A stretch of DNA of 64,000 nt from Gramella sp. AN32. Lineage in GTDB: Bacteria; Bacteroidota; Bacteroidia; Flavobacteriales; Flavobacteriaceae. Position 1 is the first letter of the stretch; every line of letters begins with the position of its first letter. Below the pieces are notes generated by a model that did no database searches, was not told the origin of the DNA, and was given only the letters and a program-made list of their open reading frames with translations. The DNA lies in NCBI RefSeq assembly GCF_023718305.1, contig NZ_QEYO01000003.1, positions 124,001-188,000 on the forward strand, in the 5' to 3' direction. The translations under genes were made by a program, and so were the position numbers. Below, one piece after another: positions 54,427 through 62,964 of this stretch.

Positions 54427-54765
54427 ATGAAGAAAAGATACTTTTTGGTCTTCTTATTGTTTGGTTTCCTTGCTTTTGCCTCTCCGGCCATTGCACAGGA
54501 ATCAAATCCTTCTGCTCTAAGAACAGAGCGTCCAATTGACGGGCTTTCTATTTATCCCAATCCGGTAACTGGTGGGAAAGTTTATATTTCTACTACTCTC
54601 AACAAAGAAAAAAAGATCGAGATCTTTAATATTTTGGGCAAACCGGTTCAAAAAACTCAGTTAAGGGGGAGGGAATTAGATGTTTCCACACTTACACCGG
54701 GAATTTATATTTTAAAGATTGAAGAAGGTAGTTCCAGGGCAACTAAAAAACTGATCGTAAAATAA
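54427..54765 (+). CDS. Small secreted protein consisting mainly of a T9SS type A sorting domain
   Basis: This 112-residue protein has a signal peptide (YFLVFLLFGFLAFASPAIA) and then about 75 residues that are a type A C-terminal sorting domain: LSIYPNPVTGGKVYISTT, IEIFNILGKPVQKTQL and the end LTPGIYILKIEEGSSRATKK. There is hardly any cargo (about 15 residues) before the domain. Normally such domains end large secreted enzymes. It may be a surface-attached peptide in its own right or a remnant. It follows the receptor module and has its own terminator. Confidence 0.85.
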   Translation: MKKRYFLVFLLFGFLAFASPAIAQESNPSALRTERPIDGLSIYPNPVTGGKVYISTTLNKEKKIEIFNILGKPVQKTQLRGRELDVSTLTPGIYILKIEEGSSRATKKLIVK

Positions 54766-54789
54766 ATTAGCACCTCTTTTATTTTTCCA

Positions 54790-54813
54790 GCTTCTGTTTC
54801 AGAGGCTTTTTTT
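54790..54813 (+). terminator. Terminator after the T9SS-domain gene
   Basis: GCTTCTG-TTT-CAGAGGC with one G-T pair, then seven T. Confidence 0.75.
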
Positions 54814-54846
54814 ATTCCTTAATTTTGCTGAAATCTTCTGAAGTTA

Positions 54847-55821
54847 ATGCTCGAGAAAGAAATTTTCCATATTTCCAATCCTTCTGAATTTGATCGGATT
54901 TGCCTGGAAGTTTATAAATTTCAGTATGAGAATAATGAAGTTTATCAGCAATTTTCGAATCTGCTCAGGAAGGATCCAGATAATGTAAAGACTACACCCG
55001 AAATTCCTTTTTTACCCATTGAATTTTTCAAGACAAAAGAAGTTATTAGTACAAAAAAAGAATCTCAGCGTATGTTTACCAGTAGTGGTACAACCGGGCC
55101 ACTAACCAGCAAACACTACGTTGCTGATATTTCCCTATATGAAAAAAGCTTCAATCTTGCTTTTAAAGAATTTTATGGCAATCCTAAAGATTATGCGATT
55201 TTAGCTTTACTCCCATCCTACCTGGAACGGGAAGGCTCATCATTGATTTATATGGTTGATGCATTGATCCGGCAATCCGGCAATCCAGACAGCGGATTTT
55301 ATTTAAATGATCTGAATTCACTTTCCAGAAAACTATCGAAATTAGATACTTCGGGCCAAAAGATACTTTTAATAGGCGTTTCCTTTGCCCTGTTAGATCT
55401 TGTGGATTCCCAGAAATTCAACTTAAAAAATACGATAATCATGGAAACCGGCGGCATGAAAGGACGGCGCAGAGAGATGATTCGCGAAGAACTCCATGAA
55501 ATTTTGAAAGCAGGTTTCGGTGTTGCTGAAATTCATAGTGAATATGGGATGACGGAATTATTATCACAGGCATATTCCCACGGAAATGGAATTTTTGAAT
55601 GTCCACCCTGGATGAAAATCTTCATTCGTGATCCTGAAGATGCTTTAACTTTCCTTCCCGAAAGTAAAACAGGCGGCATTAATGTGATCGATCTTGCTAA
55701 TTTATATTCCTGTTCTTTTATAGCCACTCAGGATCTTGGAAAAATTAAAGATGAAAAAATAGAAATTCTGGGAAGATTTGATAATAGCGATATTCGCGGT
55801 TGTAATCTTATGGCACTCTAA
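54847..55821 (+). CDS. LuxE/PaaK-like acyl-protein synthetase family enzyme
   Basis: This 324-residue protein has the adenylate-forming P-loop FTSSGTTGPLTSKHY at about residues 77-91, and GGMKGRRREMIREE and SEYGMTELLSQAYS, which resemble the LuxE family (acyl activation) and phenylacetate-CoA ligases. Length is short, as for LuxE. It would activate an acyl group as adenylate and move it to a thiol or protein. Substrate unknown; no lux genes are near. Confidence 0.8.
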   Translation: MLEKEIFHISNPSEFDRICLEVYKFQYENNEVYQQFSNLLRKDPDNVKTTPEIPFLPIEFFKTKEVISTKKESQRMFTSSGTTGPLTSKHYVADISLYEKSFNLAFKEFYGNPKDYAILALLPSYLEREGSSLIYMVDALIRQSGNPDSGFYLNDLNSLSRKLSKLDTSGQKILLIGVSFALLDLVDSQKFNLKNTIIMETGGMKGRRREMIREELHEILKAGFGVAEIHSEYGMTELLSQAYSHGNGIFECPPWMKIFIRDPEDALTFLPESKTGGINVIDLANLYSCSFIATQDLGKIKDEKIEILGRFDNSDIRGCNLMAL

Positions 55822-56265
55822 AAAGAAATGTATATCCGATTAATTTTCTAATGTAATTTTTTGTCATCCTGAGACCCCTGAAAAAATTTATCTAGCATTG
55901 GGAATTGACATATTTTTTAGCATCTCTAATAAGATGCTGAAACAAGTTCAGCATGACGGCACTTCTAAAAACCCGCATCATCACCCTGAACTGGTTTCAG
56001 GGTCTCTAATACCTAAATAAAAATACATCAATGGCAGCGCAGTCGAAGGATAGACAAAAAGAGTCCCAACTACGACCAAGAGGGAAAATTTATCTGCATT
56101 TACATTTTCAGATCTTTAGGGTACGATCAAAAAAAGACTTAAATTTCTTCTAATTTTTGTAAACTAATCCAGCTTATTTCGACCCACTATCTGCAGGCAG
56201 TTATTAATATGAAACTGGTTGCTGGTTAGGTTAGTTTTTTCATATTTAGTTGGTTAGTTAGTTGT
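55822..56265. repeat. Repeat-bearing gap before tyrS
   Basis: The span 55864-56013 is nearly identical with 20179-20324 (two palindromes GCTGAAACAAGTTCAGC and CCCTGAACTGGTTTCAGGG). A TAAAAAAAGACTT-type stretch follows. No gene is seen. Confidence 0.75.
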
Positions 56266-56300
56266 AAACCCCTTCGCTATTTTAGATTTTGAAGGGGTTT
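56266..56300 (-). terminator. Terminator after tyrS
   Basis: AAACCCCTTC and GAAGGGGTTT arms around an AT-rich loop, about 7 bp after the tyrS stop on the minus strand, nearly symmetric and so possibly bidirectional. Confidence 0.85.
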
Positions 56301-56306
56301 ATACTT

Positions 56307-57605
56307 TTAATCCACTACTCGAATGATGTAGGTGTTTTTCTTTCCTTTATTCAGGATCACATATTTGTTATTCAGAAGATCTTTTTCAGAAATTATAAAA
56401 TCTTCTTTTACTTTTTCTTTATTTACGGAAACCGAATTTTCTTTTAAAGCTCTCCTGGCCTCCCCATTGGAACTTAAAAACCCTGTTTTTGCGGAAAGCG
56501 CTGCGATCATATCCAATCCTTCCGCAATATCATTTCTGGAAACTTCAGCCTGGGGCACGCCTTCGAAAATATCCAGGAAGGTTTTTTCAGTTAAACCTTT
56601 AAGGTCTTCCGCGGTGCTTTTTCCGAATAATACTTCTGAAGCTTTTACCGCATTTTCATATTCATTCTCATTATGCACGGTAATCGTAACTTCTTTTGCC
56701 AGCGTTTTTTGAAGTAATCTTTGATGTGGTGCTTCTTTATGTTCCTTTATGATCTTCTTGATCTCTTCTTCTTCAAGAAAGGTGAAGATTTTAATATATT
56801 TCTCGGCATCTTCATCACTGGTATTCAACCAATATTGATAAAATTTATAAGGAGATGTCCTAGTCGCATCCAGCCAGATATTTCCACCTTCACTTTTTCC
56901 GAATTTACTACCGTCACTTTTTGTAATTAAAGGACAGGTGATCGCATAGGCTTTACCCCCGGCTTTTCGTCGCACAAGTTCAGTCCCGGTGGTGATATTT
57001 CCCCACTGGTCACTTCCCCCCATTTGGATGCTTACCTTATGTGCATCGTATAAATGAAAAAAATCATATCCCTGAACCAGTTGATAGGTAAATTCAGTGA
57101 AAGACATCCCTTCAGTCCCTTCCCCGGAAATTCTATTTTTTACAGAATCTTTGGCCATCATATAATTCACCGTGATATGTTTCCCCACATCGCGGATAAA
57201 TTCCAGAAAACTGATATCCTTCATCCAGTCATAATTATTCACTAAAACGGCATCATTTTCATTTCCACTCTTGAAGTTTAAAAACTGGGAAAGCTGGTTT
57301 TTCACACATTCCTGGTTATGCCGCAACGTTTTCTCATCCAGTAAATTTCTTTCACTGGATTTTCCGCTGGGATCCCCAATCATTCCGGTTGCGCCTCCAA
57401 CGAGTGCAAAAGGTTTGTGCCCTGCCCGTTGCAAATGTGCCAAAAGCATGATAGGCACAAGATTTCCTATATGAAGGGAATCGGCAGTTGGATCAAAACC
57501 AACATAGGCAGAACGCATTTTTTCATTCAAGTGTTCTTCAACCCCGGGCATGGTATCGTGTAACATCCCACGCCATTTTAATTCTTTAATCAAATTTTTT
57601 TCCAT
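56307..57605 (-). CDS. tyrS: Tyrosyl-tRNA synthetase
   Basis: This TyrRS has 432 residues from the ATG at 57605 ([15 protein letters not shown]). The class I motifs are HIGNL (HIGH) near residue 45 and KFGKS (KMSKS) near 235. [29 protein letters not shown] and an S4-like C-terminal domain ([14 protein letters not shown]) complete it. A longer frame with a GTG start exists to 57647, but its extra 14 residues (GSLVKGLRF region) are not TyrRS-like. Confidence 0.96.
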   Translation of the reverse strand: MEKNLIKELKWRGMLHDTMPGVEEHLNEKMRSAYVGFDPTADSLHIGNLVPIMLLAHLQRAGHKPFALVGGATGMIGDPSGKSSERNLLDEKTLRHNQECVKNQLSQFLNFKSGNENDAVLVNNYDWMKDISFLEFIRDVGKHITVNYMMAKDSVKNRISGEGTEGMSFTEFTYQLVQGYDFFHLYDAHKVSIQMGGSDQWGNITTGTELVRRKAGGKAYAITCPLITKSDGSKFGKSEGGNIWLDATRTSPYKFYQYWLNTSDEDAEKYIKIFTFLEEEEIKKIIKEHKEAPHQRLLQKTLAKEVTITVHNENEYENAVKASEVLFGKSTAEDLKGLTEKTFLDIFEGVPQAEVSRNDIAEGLDMIAALSAKTGFLSSNGEARRALKENSVSVNKEKVKEDFIISEKDLLNNKYVILNKGKKNTYIIRVVD

Positions 57606-57759
57606 AAATCGCAATCCTTTTACTAAACTGCCCTGCGGAAAGTCCACAAAGTAGAAAAATATACAAAATAAGCCTTAAGCGCGATATTAAATCCCACTTT
57701 AGTGGGTAAAGATAGGATAAGTCTTTATTTTTCCTAAGTGCTTTAAGTATATTTACCTT

Positions 57760-58770
57760 ATGATTCTTGTCACCGGGGGAACAGGTTTAGTGGGTTCACA
57801 TCTTTTGCTGAAATTGATTCAGCAGGAAGAAAACGTGAGGGCCTTAAAAAGAGCTTCCAGCGATTTAAGTAAGGTCAAACAGGTTTTTAAGTATTACCTC
57901 ACGGATGGGCAGGCTGAAGAATTGTTCAAAAAAATTGAATGGTTTGAAGCTGATATTTTAAATATTCCACAACTTACCTTAGCATTTATAGGGATTACTA
58001 AAGTGTACCATTGCGCGGCCCATATCAGTTTTGATCCTTCAGATGAAAAAAAGCTGAGAAAAGTTAATATTGAAGGCACTGCCAATATTGTGAATTTCTG
58101 CATTCAGAAAAACATCAAAAAGATTTGCCATGTAAGTAGTATTGCCGCACTTGGAGAAAACCCAGGAAATCTGGTCATCGATGAAAATGCCAAATGGAAC
58201 CCCGAAGGCCATCATAATGATTACGCCATTTCGAAATATGGTGCTGAAATTGAAGTTTGGAGAGCAACACAAGAAGGTTTACAGGCAATTATTGTGAATC
58301 CAGGGGTCATCATTGGCCCGGGCTTTTGGGATGATGGCAGCGGCACAATTTTTAGACGAATTGATCAAGGATTAAAATATCATTTTCCAAAAATTACTGG
58401 ATTTGTAGGAGTTAATGATGTGGTAGCGGGTATGATCTCTTTAATGAATTCAGAAATAAAAAATGAAAATTTTGTCCTGATTTCTGAAAATTTGAGCTTT
58501 AAAACAATTTTCGATCTCACCGCGGAAAGCCTGCAAAAAAAGAAACCAAAACAGGAACTTCAAAAATGGATGATTTCAATGGGCTGGATTTTTCAGAAAA
58601 TTGGCAGTTGGTTTGGAGGAAAGAGGCAAATCACCAGGGAATCGATATATGGCTTATTCAAAGAGGAAAGGTATTCTTCCGTAAAAATTGAAGATCAGTT
58701 AAATTTTAAATTTCAGCCTGTAAAAGAGGTGATTGAAGAAACTACAGAATTTTATAAAGCAGATCACTAA
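57760..58770 (+). CDS. NAD(P)-dependent epimerase/reductase, dihydroflavonol reductase-like
   Basis: This 336-residue extended SDR has the nucleotide site ILVTGGTGLVGSHLL at residues 2-16, VYHCAAHISFDPSD, HVSSIAALG and the catalytic YAISKYGAE near residue 151. The C-terminus is variable and includes two more helices. Most similar families act on hydroxyl or keto groups of small molecules; substrate unknown. Its stop overlaps the convergent DUF4296 lipoprotein gene by 4 bp. Confidence 0.85.
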   Translation: MILVTGGTGLVGSHLLLKLIQQEENVRALKRASSDLSKVKQVFKYYLTDGQAEELFKKIEWFEADILNIPQLTLAFIGITKVYHCAAHISFDPSDEKKLRKVNIEGTANIVNFCIQKNIKKICHVSSIAALGENPGNLVIDENAKWNPEGHHNDYAISKYGAEIEVWRATQEGLQAIIVNPGVIIGPGFWDDGSGTIFRRIDQGLKYHFPKITGFVGVNDVVAGMISLMNSEIKNENFVLISENLSFKTIFDLTAESLQKKKPKQELQKWMISMGWIFQKIGSWFGGKRQITRESIYGLFKEERYSSVKIEDQLNFKFQPVKEVIEETTEFYKADH

Positions 58771-59291
58771 TTTCCACGATCCATACTATCCAGTTTTCGC
58801 AAGGTTGGTGGTAAGGTCAAACTATCCTTAGTCTTTATTCCCGAAATGGAATCCCTTTTACTTTGTAAAGAATCGCGGTCAATTTTCAAAGAATCACTTT
58901 TGATGCTATCCAGACTGTCCTGCATTTTTCGCTCTATGAGCTGGCGGGCATCAGCTTTATCTTTTATACGCTGAATGCGGTTGTGAACGCTATCATAAAT
59001 GCGGTCATAAGTCAAATATTGGGAAGAATAGTACTGGATATTTTCCTTTAGCTGTAAACTATCAATATTGAATTTTTCGTAGAGATATGTTTCCGTATGA
59101 ATGCCGGTTTGCTCTAATTTGAATTTGTTATAATTCCTAGCGGACTGTATTAAGGCCAGTTCAGTTAAAATATCAACCATTTTGGCTTCAGAAATAAGAT
59201 TTGGCGGCTTTTCTGTTTTATCCAGATCCTGACAGGAATTCAGCAAAAGAAAACTGAAGAAAATCGCTATATATCCAAACCTATCTCTCAA
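58767..59291 (-). CDS. DUF4296 lipoprotein
   Basis: This 174-residue protein has a lipobox (FLLLNSC, Cys20) and the DUF4296 domain with LISEAKMVDILTELALIQSA and a Tyr-rich part (QYYSSQYLTYDRIYDS). The last 50 residues are Ser/Asp/Lys-rich (DSIKSDSLKIDRDSLQSK). Function unknown; the family is confined to Bacteroidetes. It overlaps the end of the dihydroorotase gene by 11 bp and belongs to the DPM1-pyrC transcript. Confidence 0.8.
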   Translation of the reverse strand: MRDRFGYIAIFFSFLLLNSCQDLDKTEKPPNLISEAKMVDILTELALIQSARNYNKFKLEQTGIHTETYLYEKFNIDSLQLKENIQYYSSQYLTYDRIYDSVHNRIQRIKDKADARQLIERKMQDSLDSIKSDSLKIDRDSLQSKRDSISGIKTKDSLTLPPTLRKLDSMDRGN

Positions 59292-60627
59292 AACTTAATC
59301 TTTCAGCATTCTTTAGGAAAGGCTGGTGTTTAAAGTTTTTATACACCAGTTTTCCGTTTACAAAAGTATGGGTGATCCGGGATTTAAACGTAACACCTTC
59401 AAAAGGGGACCAGCCACATTTTGAAAAAATATTATCCGGCTGTACGGCCCATGGAGCATTAAGGTCTACCAGGACCAAATCTGCCTTATAGCCTTCACGT
59501 ATAAATCCCCTTTTTTCAATTTGAAAAAGGATCGCCGGATTATGACATGCCTTTTCCACGATTTTCTCCAAACTTATTTTCCCCTGATGGTGCATTTGCA
59601 ACAATGCCGGGAGCGCGTGCTGAACCAATGGCCCACCACTTGGGGCTTTGGTATACACATTTTTCTTTTCAGCTTTGGTATGTGGGGCATGATCTGTAGC
59701 GATCACATCAATTCTATTGTCTAACAAAGCTTCTAACAAAGCTTTCTGATCTTTTTCAGTTTTTACGGCAGGGTTCCATTTAATCATGGTTCCTTTCGAA
59801 GCATAATCCTTTTCATTGAACCAAAGATGGTGGATACATACTTCCGCAGTAATTTTTTTATCCTTCAAAGCTTTTTTAGAGCTAAAAAGACTAAGTTCCT
59901 TCGCCGTAGAAATATGAAAAACGTGCAATCTGGCTCCTGTCTTCTTCGCCAGGCTCACCGCTTTTGATGAAGATTTATAGCAGGCATCTGCACTGCGTAT
60001 TTTAGGATGAAGTTCCATGGGAATATCTTCTCCATACCGCTCTACACATTCCTGAAGATTTTTCCTGATCGTTTCTTCATCCTCACAATGAGCAGCGATG
60101 AGAACGGGGGATTTTTTGAATATTTTCTCCAAAACCTTTTCATCATCAACTAGCATATTCCCTGTAGAAGAACCCAAGAACAATTTTAAAGCGGCAACTT
60201 TCTTAGGGTCGATTTTTTCAATCTCCTCCAAATTATCGTTGGTGCCGCCAAACATAAAAGAGAAATTGGCATACGAAGTTTCCCCGGCAATTTGAAATTT
60301 CTCTTCCAGTAAATCTATGGTAGTTGTTTGCGGAAGGGTATTGGGCATTTCTATGAAAGAGGTAATCCCTCCAGCTACGGCAGCTTTACTCCCTGTTTCA
60401 ATAGATTCTTTGTGAGTTAAACCGGGTTCCCTAAAGTGTACCTGATCGTCAATTAAACCTGGAAGCAAATAGGTGCCTTCAGCATCAAAAATATGAACAT
60501 CTGGAGATTTTGCGCTAATACTGTCTGAAATTTCAGCTATTATACCATCTTCTACAAAAACATCACCTTCAAAAATTTTTCCTTCGTTAACGATCTTTGC
60601 GTTTTTAATTAAAACCTTTTTCATCAA
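59281..60627 (-). CDS. pyrC: Dihydroorotase (amidohydrolase)
   Basis: This 448-residue amidohydrolase has the entry motif LPGLIDDQVHFREPG at 55-69, FIEMPNTLPQTT, AAHCEDEET, HVFHIST and VIATDHAPHTKAEK. In most dihydroorotases the first metal motif is HxH (DxHVH); here the first His is Gln62 (DDQVH). To my knowledge Bacteroidetes homologues carry the same change. It would form dihydroorotate from carbamoyl-aspartate in pyrimidine synthesis. It overlaps the mannosyltransferase upstream by 4 bp and DUF4296 downstream by 11 bp. Confidence 0.9.
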   Translation of the reverse strand: MMKKVLIKNAKIVNEGKIFEGDVFVEDGIIAEISDSISAKSPDVHIFDAEGTYLLPGLIDDQVHFREPGLTHKESIETGSKAAVAGGITSFIEMPNTLPQTTTIDLLEEKFQIAGETSYANFSFMFGGTNDNLEEIEKIDPKKVAALKLFLGSSTGNMLVDDEKVLEKIFKKSPVLIAAHCEDEETIRKNLQECVERYGEDIPMELHPKIRSADACYKSSSKAVSLAKKTGARLHVFHISTAKELSLFSSKKALKDKKITAEVCIHHLWFNEKDYASKGTMIKWNPAVKTEKDQKALLEALLDNRIDVIATDHAPHTKAEKKNVYTKAPSGGPLVQHALPALLQMHHQGKISLEKIVEKACHNPAILFQIEKRGFIREGYKADLVLVDLNAPWAVQPDNIFSKCGWSPFEGVTFKSRITHTFVNGKLVYKNFKHQPFLKNAERLSFER

Positions 60628-61355
60628 ACTTTTATACGGTTAAACAGACTTTTCACCTTCATTTTTACTACGCCAAAAACGGCTTCTGAAATTATGGAGC
60701 CGCTCATTTTTGAAGTTCCTCTGGTCCTATCTGTAAAAATCACAGGAACTTCAACTATTTTAAAATTAAGCAAATGTGCTTTAAACTTCATTTCGATCTG
60801 GAATGCATATCCAACAAATTGAATCTGGGCCAAATTTATATTTTCCAGCACTTCTCTTTTATAACAAACAAAACCAGCCGTTGTATCCTGAATATTCATT
60901 CCGGTAACTAAACGAACATATCTTGAGGCCAGCCAGGACATTAAAACCCTGTTCATAGGCCAGTTTATCACATTTACCCCTGTAATATATCGGGAACCAA
61001 TGGCAACATCAGCTTCCCCTCTTTTACACGCATTGTATAATCTGGCAAGGTCGTTAGGATTATGGGAAAAGTCGGCATCCATTTCAAAAATATAATCATA
61101 ATTTTTTTTGAGTGCCCATTTAAAACCGTGGATATAGGCTGTTCCCAGGCCTTGCTTTCCCATTCTTTCTTCAATAAACAAACGATCCTCAAACTCAGCC
61201 TGCAATTGCCGGACTCTCTCTGCAGTACCATCAGGGGAATTATCATCGACCACCAGAATATGAAACTTTCTTCTTTGCGAAAACACATTGCGTATAATGC
61301 GCTCAACGTTTTCAATTTCATTATAAGTGGGTATAATAATTATCCCATTTACCAT
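60624..61355 (-). CDS. Polyprenol monophosphomannose synthase (GT2)
   Basis: From the ATG at 61355 this 243-residue GT2 begins NGIIIIPTYNEIENVERII, has LVVDDNSPDGTAERV, the metal site FEMDADFSHNPNDLARL (DAD) and QIEMKFKAHLL, a Dpm1 signature. It has no membrane tail, as in soluble Dpm enzymes. It makes polyprenyl-phosphate-mannose or glucose, a donor for periplasmic GT-C enzymes such as the DUF2723 protein in this window. A longer frame starts at 61427, but a TACATTTG promoter lies inside it. Confidence 0.9.
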   Translation of the reverse strand: MVNGIIIIPTYNEIENVERIIRNVFSQRRKFHILVVDDNSPDGTAERVRQLQAEFEDRLFIEERMGKQGLGTAYIHGFKWALKKNYDYIFEMDADFSHNPNDLARLYNACKRGEADVAIGSRYITGVNVINWPMNRVLMSWLASRYVRLVTGMNIQDTTAGFVCYKREVLENINLAQIQFVGYAFQIEMKFKAHLLNFKIVEVPVIFTDRTRGTSKMSGSIISEAVFGVVKMKVKSLFNRIKV

Positions 61356-61371
61356 TTCCTGAATTTTTGCA

Positions 61372-61379
61372 CAAATGTA
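61372..61379 (-). promoter_or_regulatory. -7 element for the mannosyltransferase-pyrC-DUF4296 transcript
   Basis: TACATTTG on the minus strand, 17 bp before the ATG at 61355. It fixes the start at 61355 because the longer frame would begin upstream of the promoter. Confidence 0.6.
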
Positions 61380-61435
61380 GCCAAATTTAATGATCAAATC
61401 CTGTTCATTAAACGAGGTTTGATACACAATAATTT

Positions 61436-61443
61436 TACATTTG
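61436..61443 (+). promoter_or_regulatory. -7 element for the DUF4271-hemD transcript
   Basis: TACATTTG lies 13 bp before the ATG of the DUF4271 gene; it is divergent from the element at 61372. A -33 TTG is not well placed. Confidence 0.55.
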
Positions 61444-61456
61444 TAAAAATATTTTT

Positions 61457-62110
61457 ATGGAAGCAGTAGAAAGAGCTTATGAATATCGAGATTGGATCAC
61501 GCTTCTCTTTATTATTTGCTTTCTTCTCCTTGTTATTGCGAAATCCCTCTACTCACAAAGGTTCCAGGAATTCATCTCTTTGCTCAGCTCGGGTAAATTT
61601 ATATCCTTTAAGGGAAAGGAAAACAGGGCTTTTCATCCTTTTAACATATTAATGCTATTATTTCAAAGCATTGTCACCTCCATCTTCATATATATAATCT
61701 ATCGCTATTTTTTTGAGACGGAATATTCTCCATTGGTTATATTTATTCGCATAATAACTGCCTTTATTTGTTTTGTTTTAATTAAAACAGGAGTTGAAAA
61801 AATCGTGGCAAATATTTTTGAATTAGATGAAAAAATCGATTATTACCTCTTTCAGAAATTCTCTTACCGCTCTTTTCTTTCCATTTTATTGTTTTTAAGC
61901 TCATTAATACTAATTTATGCGGTACAGCCAAACACCTTAATTCTTGCCGTAATCGGTATCATTATTATACTTGGAAACGCTATTGCCATTTTTCTTATCT
62001 ATAAAAGATATCAAGGACAACTTATACAAAATTGGTTCTATTTTATTTTGTACCTTTGCGCACTTGAAATCGCCCCTTATTATATTTTGTTTAAGGTCAT
62101 TACAAAATAA
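61457..62110 (+). CDS. DUF4271 membrane protein
   Basis: This 217-residue protein has about six membrane segments (LLFIICFLLLVIAKSL, ILMLLFQSIVTSIFIYII and others) and the RAYEYRDWITLLFI start. The family is known from Bacteroidetes, nearly always next to the HemD-like gene, as here (23 bp gap). Function unknown; the linkage suggests a shared process. Confidence 0.8.
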   Translation: MEAVERAYEYRDWITLLFIICFLLLVIAKSLYSQRFQEFISLLSSGKFISFKGKENRAFHPFNILMLLFQSIVTSIFIYIIYRYFFETEYSPLVIFIRIITAFICFVLIKTGVEKIVANIFELDEKIDYYLFQKFSYRSFLSILLFLSSLILIYAVQPNTLILAVIGIIIILGNAIAIFLIYKRYQGQLIQNWFYFILYLCALEIAPYYILFKVITK

Positions 62111-62133
62111 TAAGATTAAAAGAAGAATCGTAT

Positions 62134-62886
62134 ATGAAAGTGAAAACAATTTTGATTTCTCAGCCAGAACCCAAGGTAGAAAATTCACCTTATTTTGAAC
62201 TTGAGGAAAAACAAAAAGTTAAAATTGATTTCATTCCTTTTATTCATGTTGAAGGTGTTCCATCGAAGGAAGTAAGGCAACAAAAAGTTGATCTTACTAA
62301 ATTTACAGCGATCATACTTACCAGTAGGAATGCAGTAGACCATTTTTTTAGAATTTCTGAAGAAATGCGTTACAAAGTGCCCGATACCCTTAAATATTTT
62401 TGCTTAAGCGAGGCAGTTGCTTATTATTTGCAAAAATATGTGGTTTACCGAAAGCGTAAAATCTATGTTGGGAAAAGAACTTTCGCTGAACTGGCTCCGC
62501 TTATCAAGAAATATAAAAATGAGAAGTTTTTATTACCTTCTTCAGATATGCTGAAACCTGATGTTCCCAGAACCTTGAATAAATTAGGTATAGAGTGGAA
62601 AAAAGCAGTGTTTTATAAAACTGTGGTTAGTGATCTTTCACATTTAAAAGATGTGACCTATGATGTCCTGGTATTTTTTAGCCCAAGCGGTATCAAATCA
62701 CTTTTCGAAAATTTCCCTGATTTTAAACAAAATAATACACGAATCGCGGTTTTTGGCAACACAACCATCAAAGCTGCAAAAGAACACGGATTAACCGTGA
62801 ACATTAAAGCGCCAACTCCGGAAACTCCAAGTATGACGATGGCGATTACGAAGTATATAAACGACGTAAATAAAAAGCACGCGTAA
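62134..62886 (+). CDS. hemD: Uroporphyrinogen-III synthase family protein
   Basis: This 250-residue protein has two HemD lobes: the start KTILISQPEPKVENSPYF, AIILTSRNAVDHFF, LLPSSDMLKPDVPRTLNK, YDVLVFFSPSGIKSLFENFP and IAVFGNTTIKAAKEHGLTV. It would close the linear tetrapyrrole hydroxymethylbilane into uroporphyrinogen III. Other heme genes are not close, and the sequence is divergent, so an additional role linked to the DUF4271 protein is possible. Confidence 0.85.
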   Translation: MKVKTILISQPEPKVENSPYFELEEKQKVKIDFIPFIHVEGVPSKEVRQQKVDLTKFTAIILTSRNAVDHFFRISEEMRYKVPDTLKYFCLSEAVAYYLQKYVVYRKRKIYVGKRTFAELAPLIKKYKNEKFLLPSSDMLKPDVPRTLNKLGIEWKKAVFYKTVVSDLSHLKDVTYDVLVFFSPSGIKSLFENFPDFKQNNTRIAVFGNTTIKAAKEHGLTVNIKAPTPETPSMTMAITKYINDVNKKHA

Positions 62887-62912
62887 CAAACTATTACTTC
62901 AGTATAAAATAA

Positions 62913-62940
62913 AAAAATCCGGTCTTTCAACCGGATTTTT
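62913..62940. terminator. Bidirectional terminator between hemD and pckA
   Basis: AAAAATCCGG and CCGGATTTTT arms around a TCTTTCAA loop; it serves hemD on plus and pckA on minus. Confidence 0.9.
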
Positions 62941-62964
62941 CTTTTCAACTAACAACTAAAACTA

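Noticed and set aside
47518-54813. A SusCD-type glycan utilisation locus
   Set aside because: No SusD-like lipoprotein, glycoside hydrolase or HTCS/ECF regulator; the regulator pair and periodic box fit phosphate-type control better.
57606-57647. Extended N-terminus of tyrS with a GTG start
   Set aside because: The added 14 residues do not resemble TyrRS, and the ATG at 57605 starts at the normal family position.
61356-61427. Extended N-terminus of the mannosyltransferase
   Set aside because: A TACATTTG promoter box lies inside the extension, and GT2 homology starts right after the ATG at 61355.
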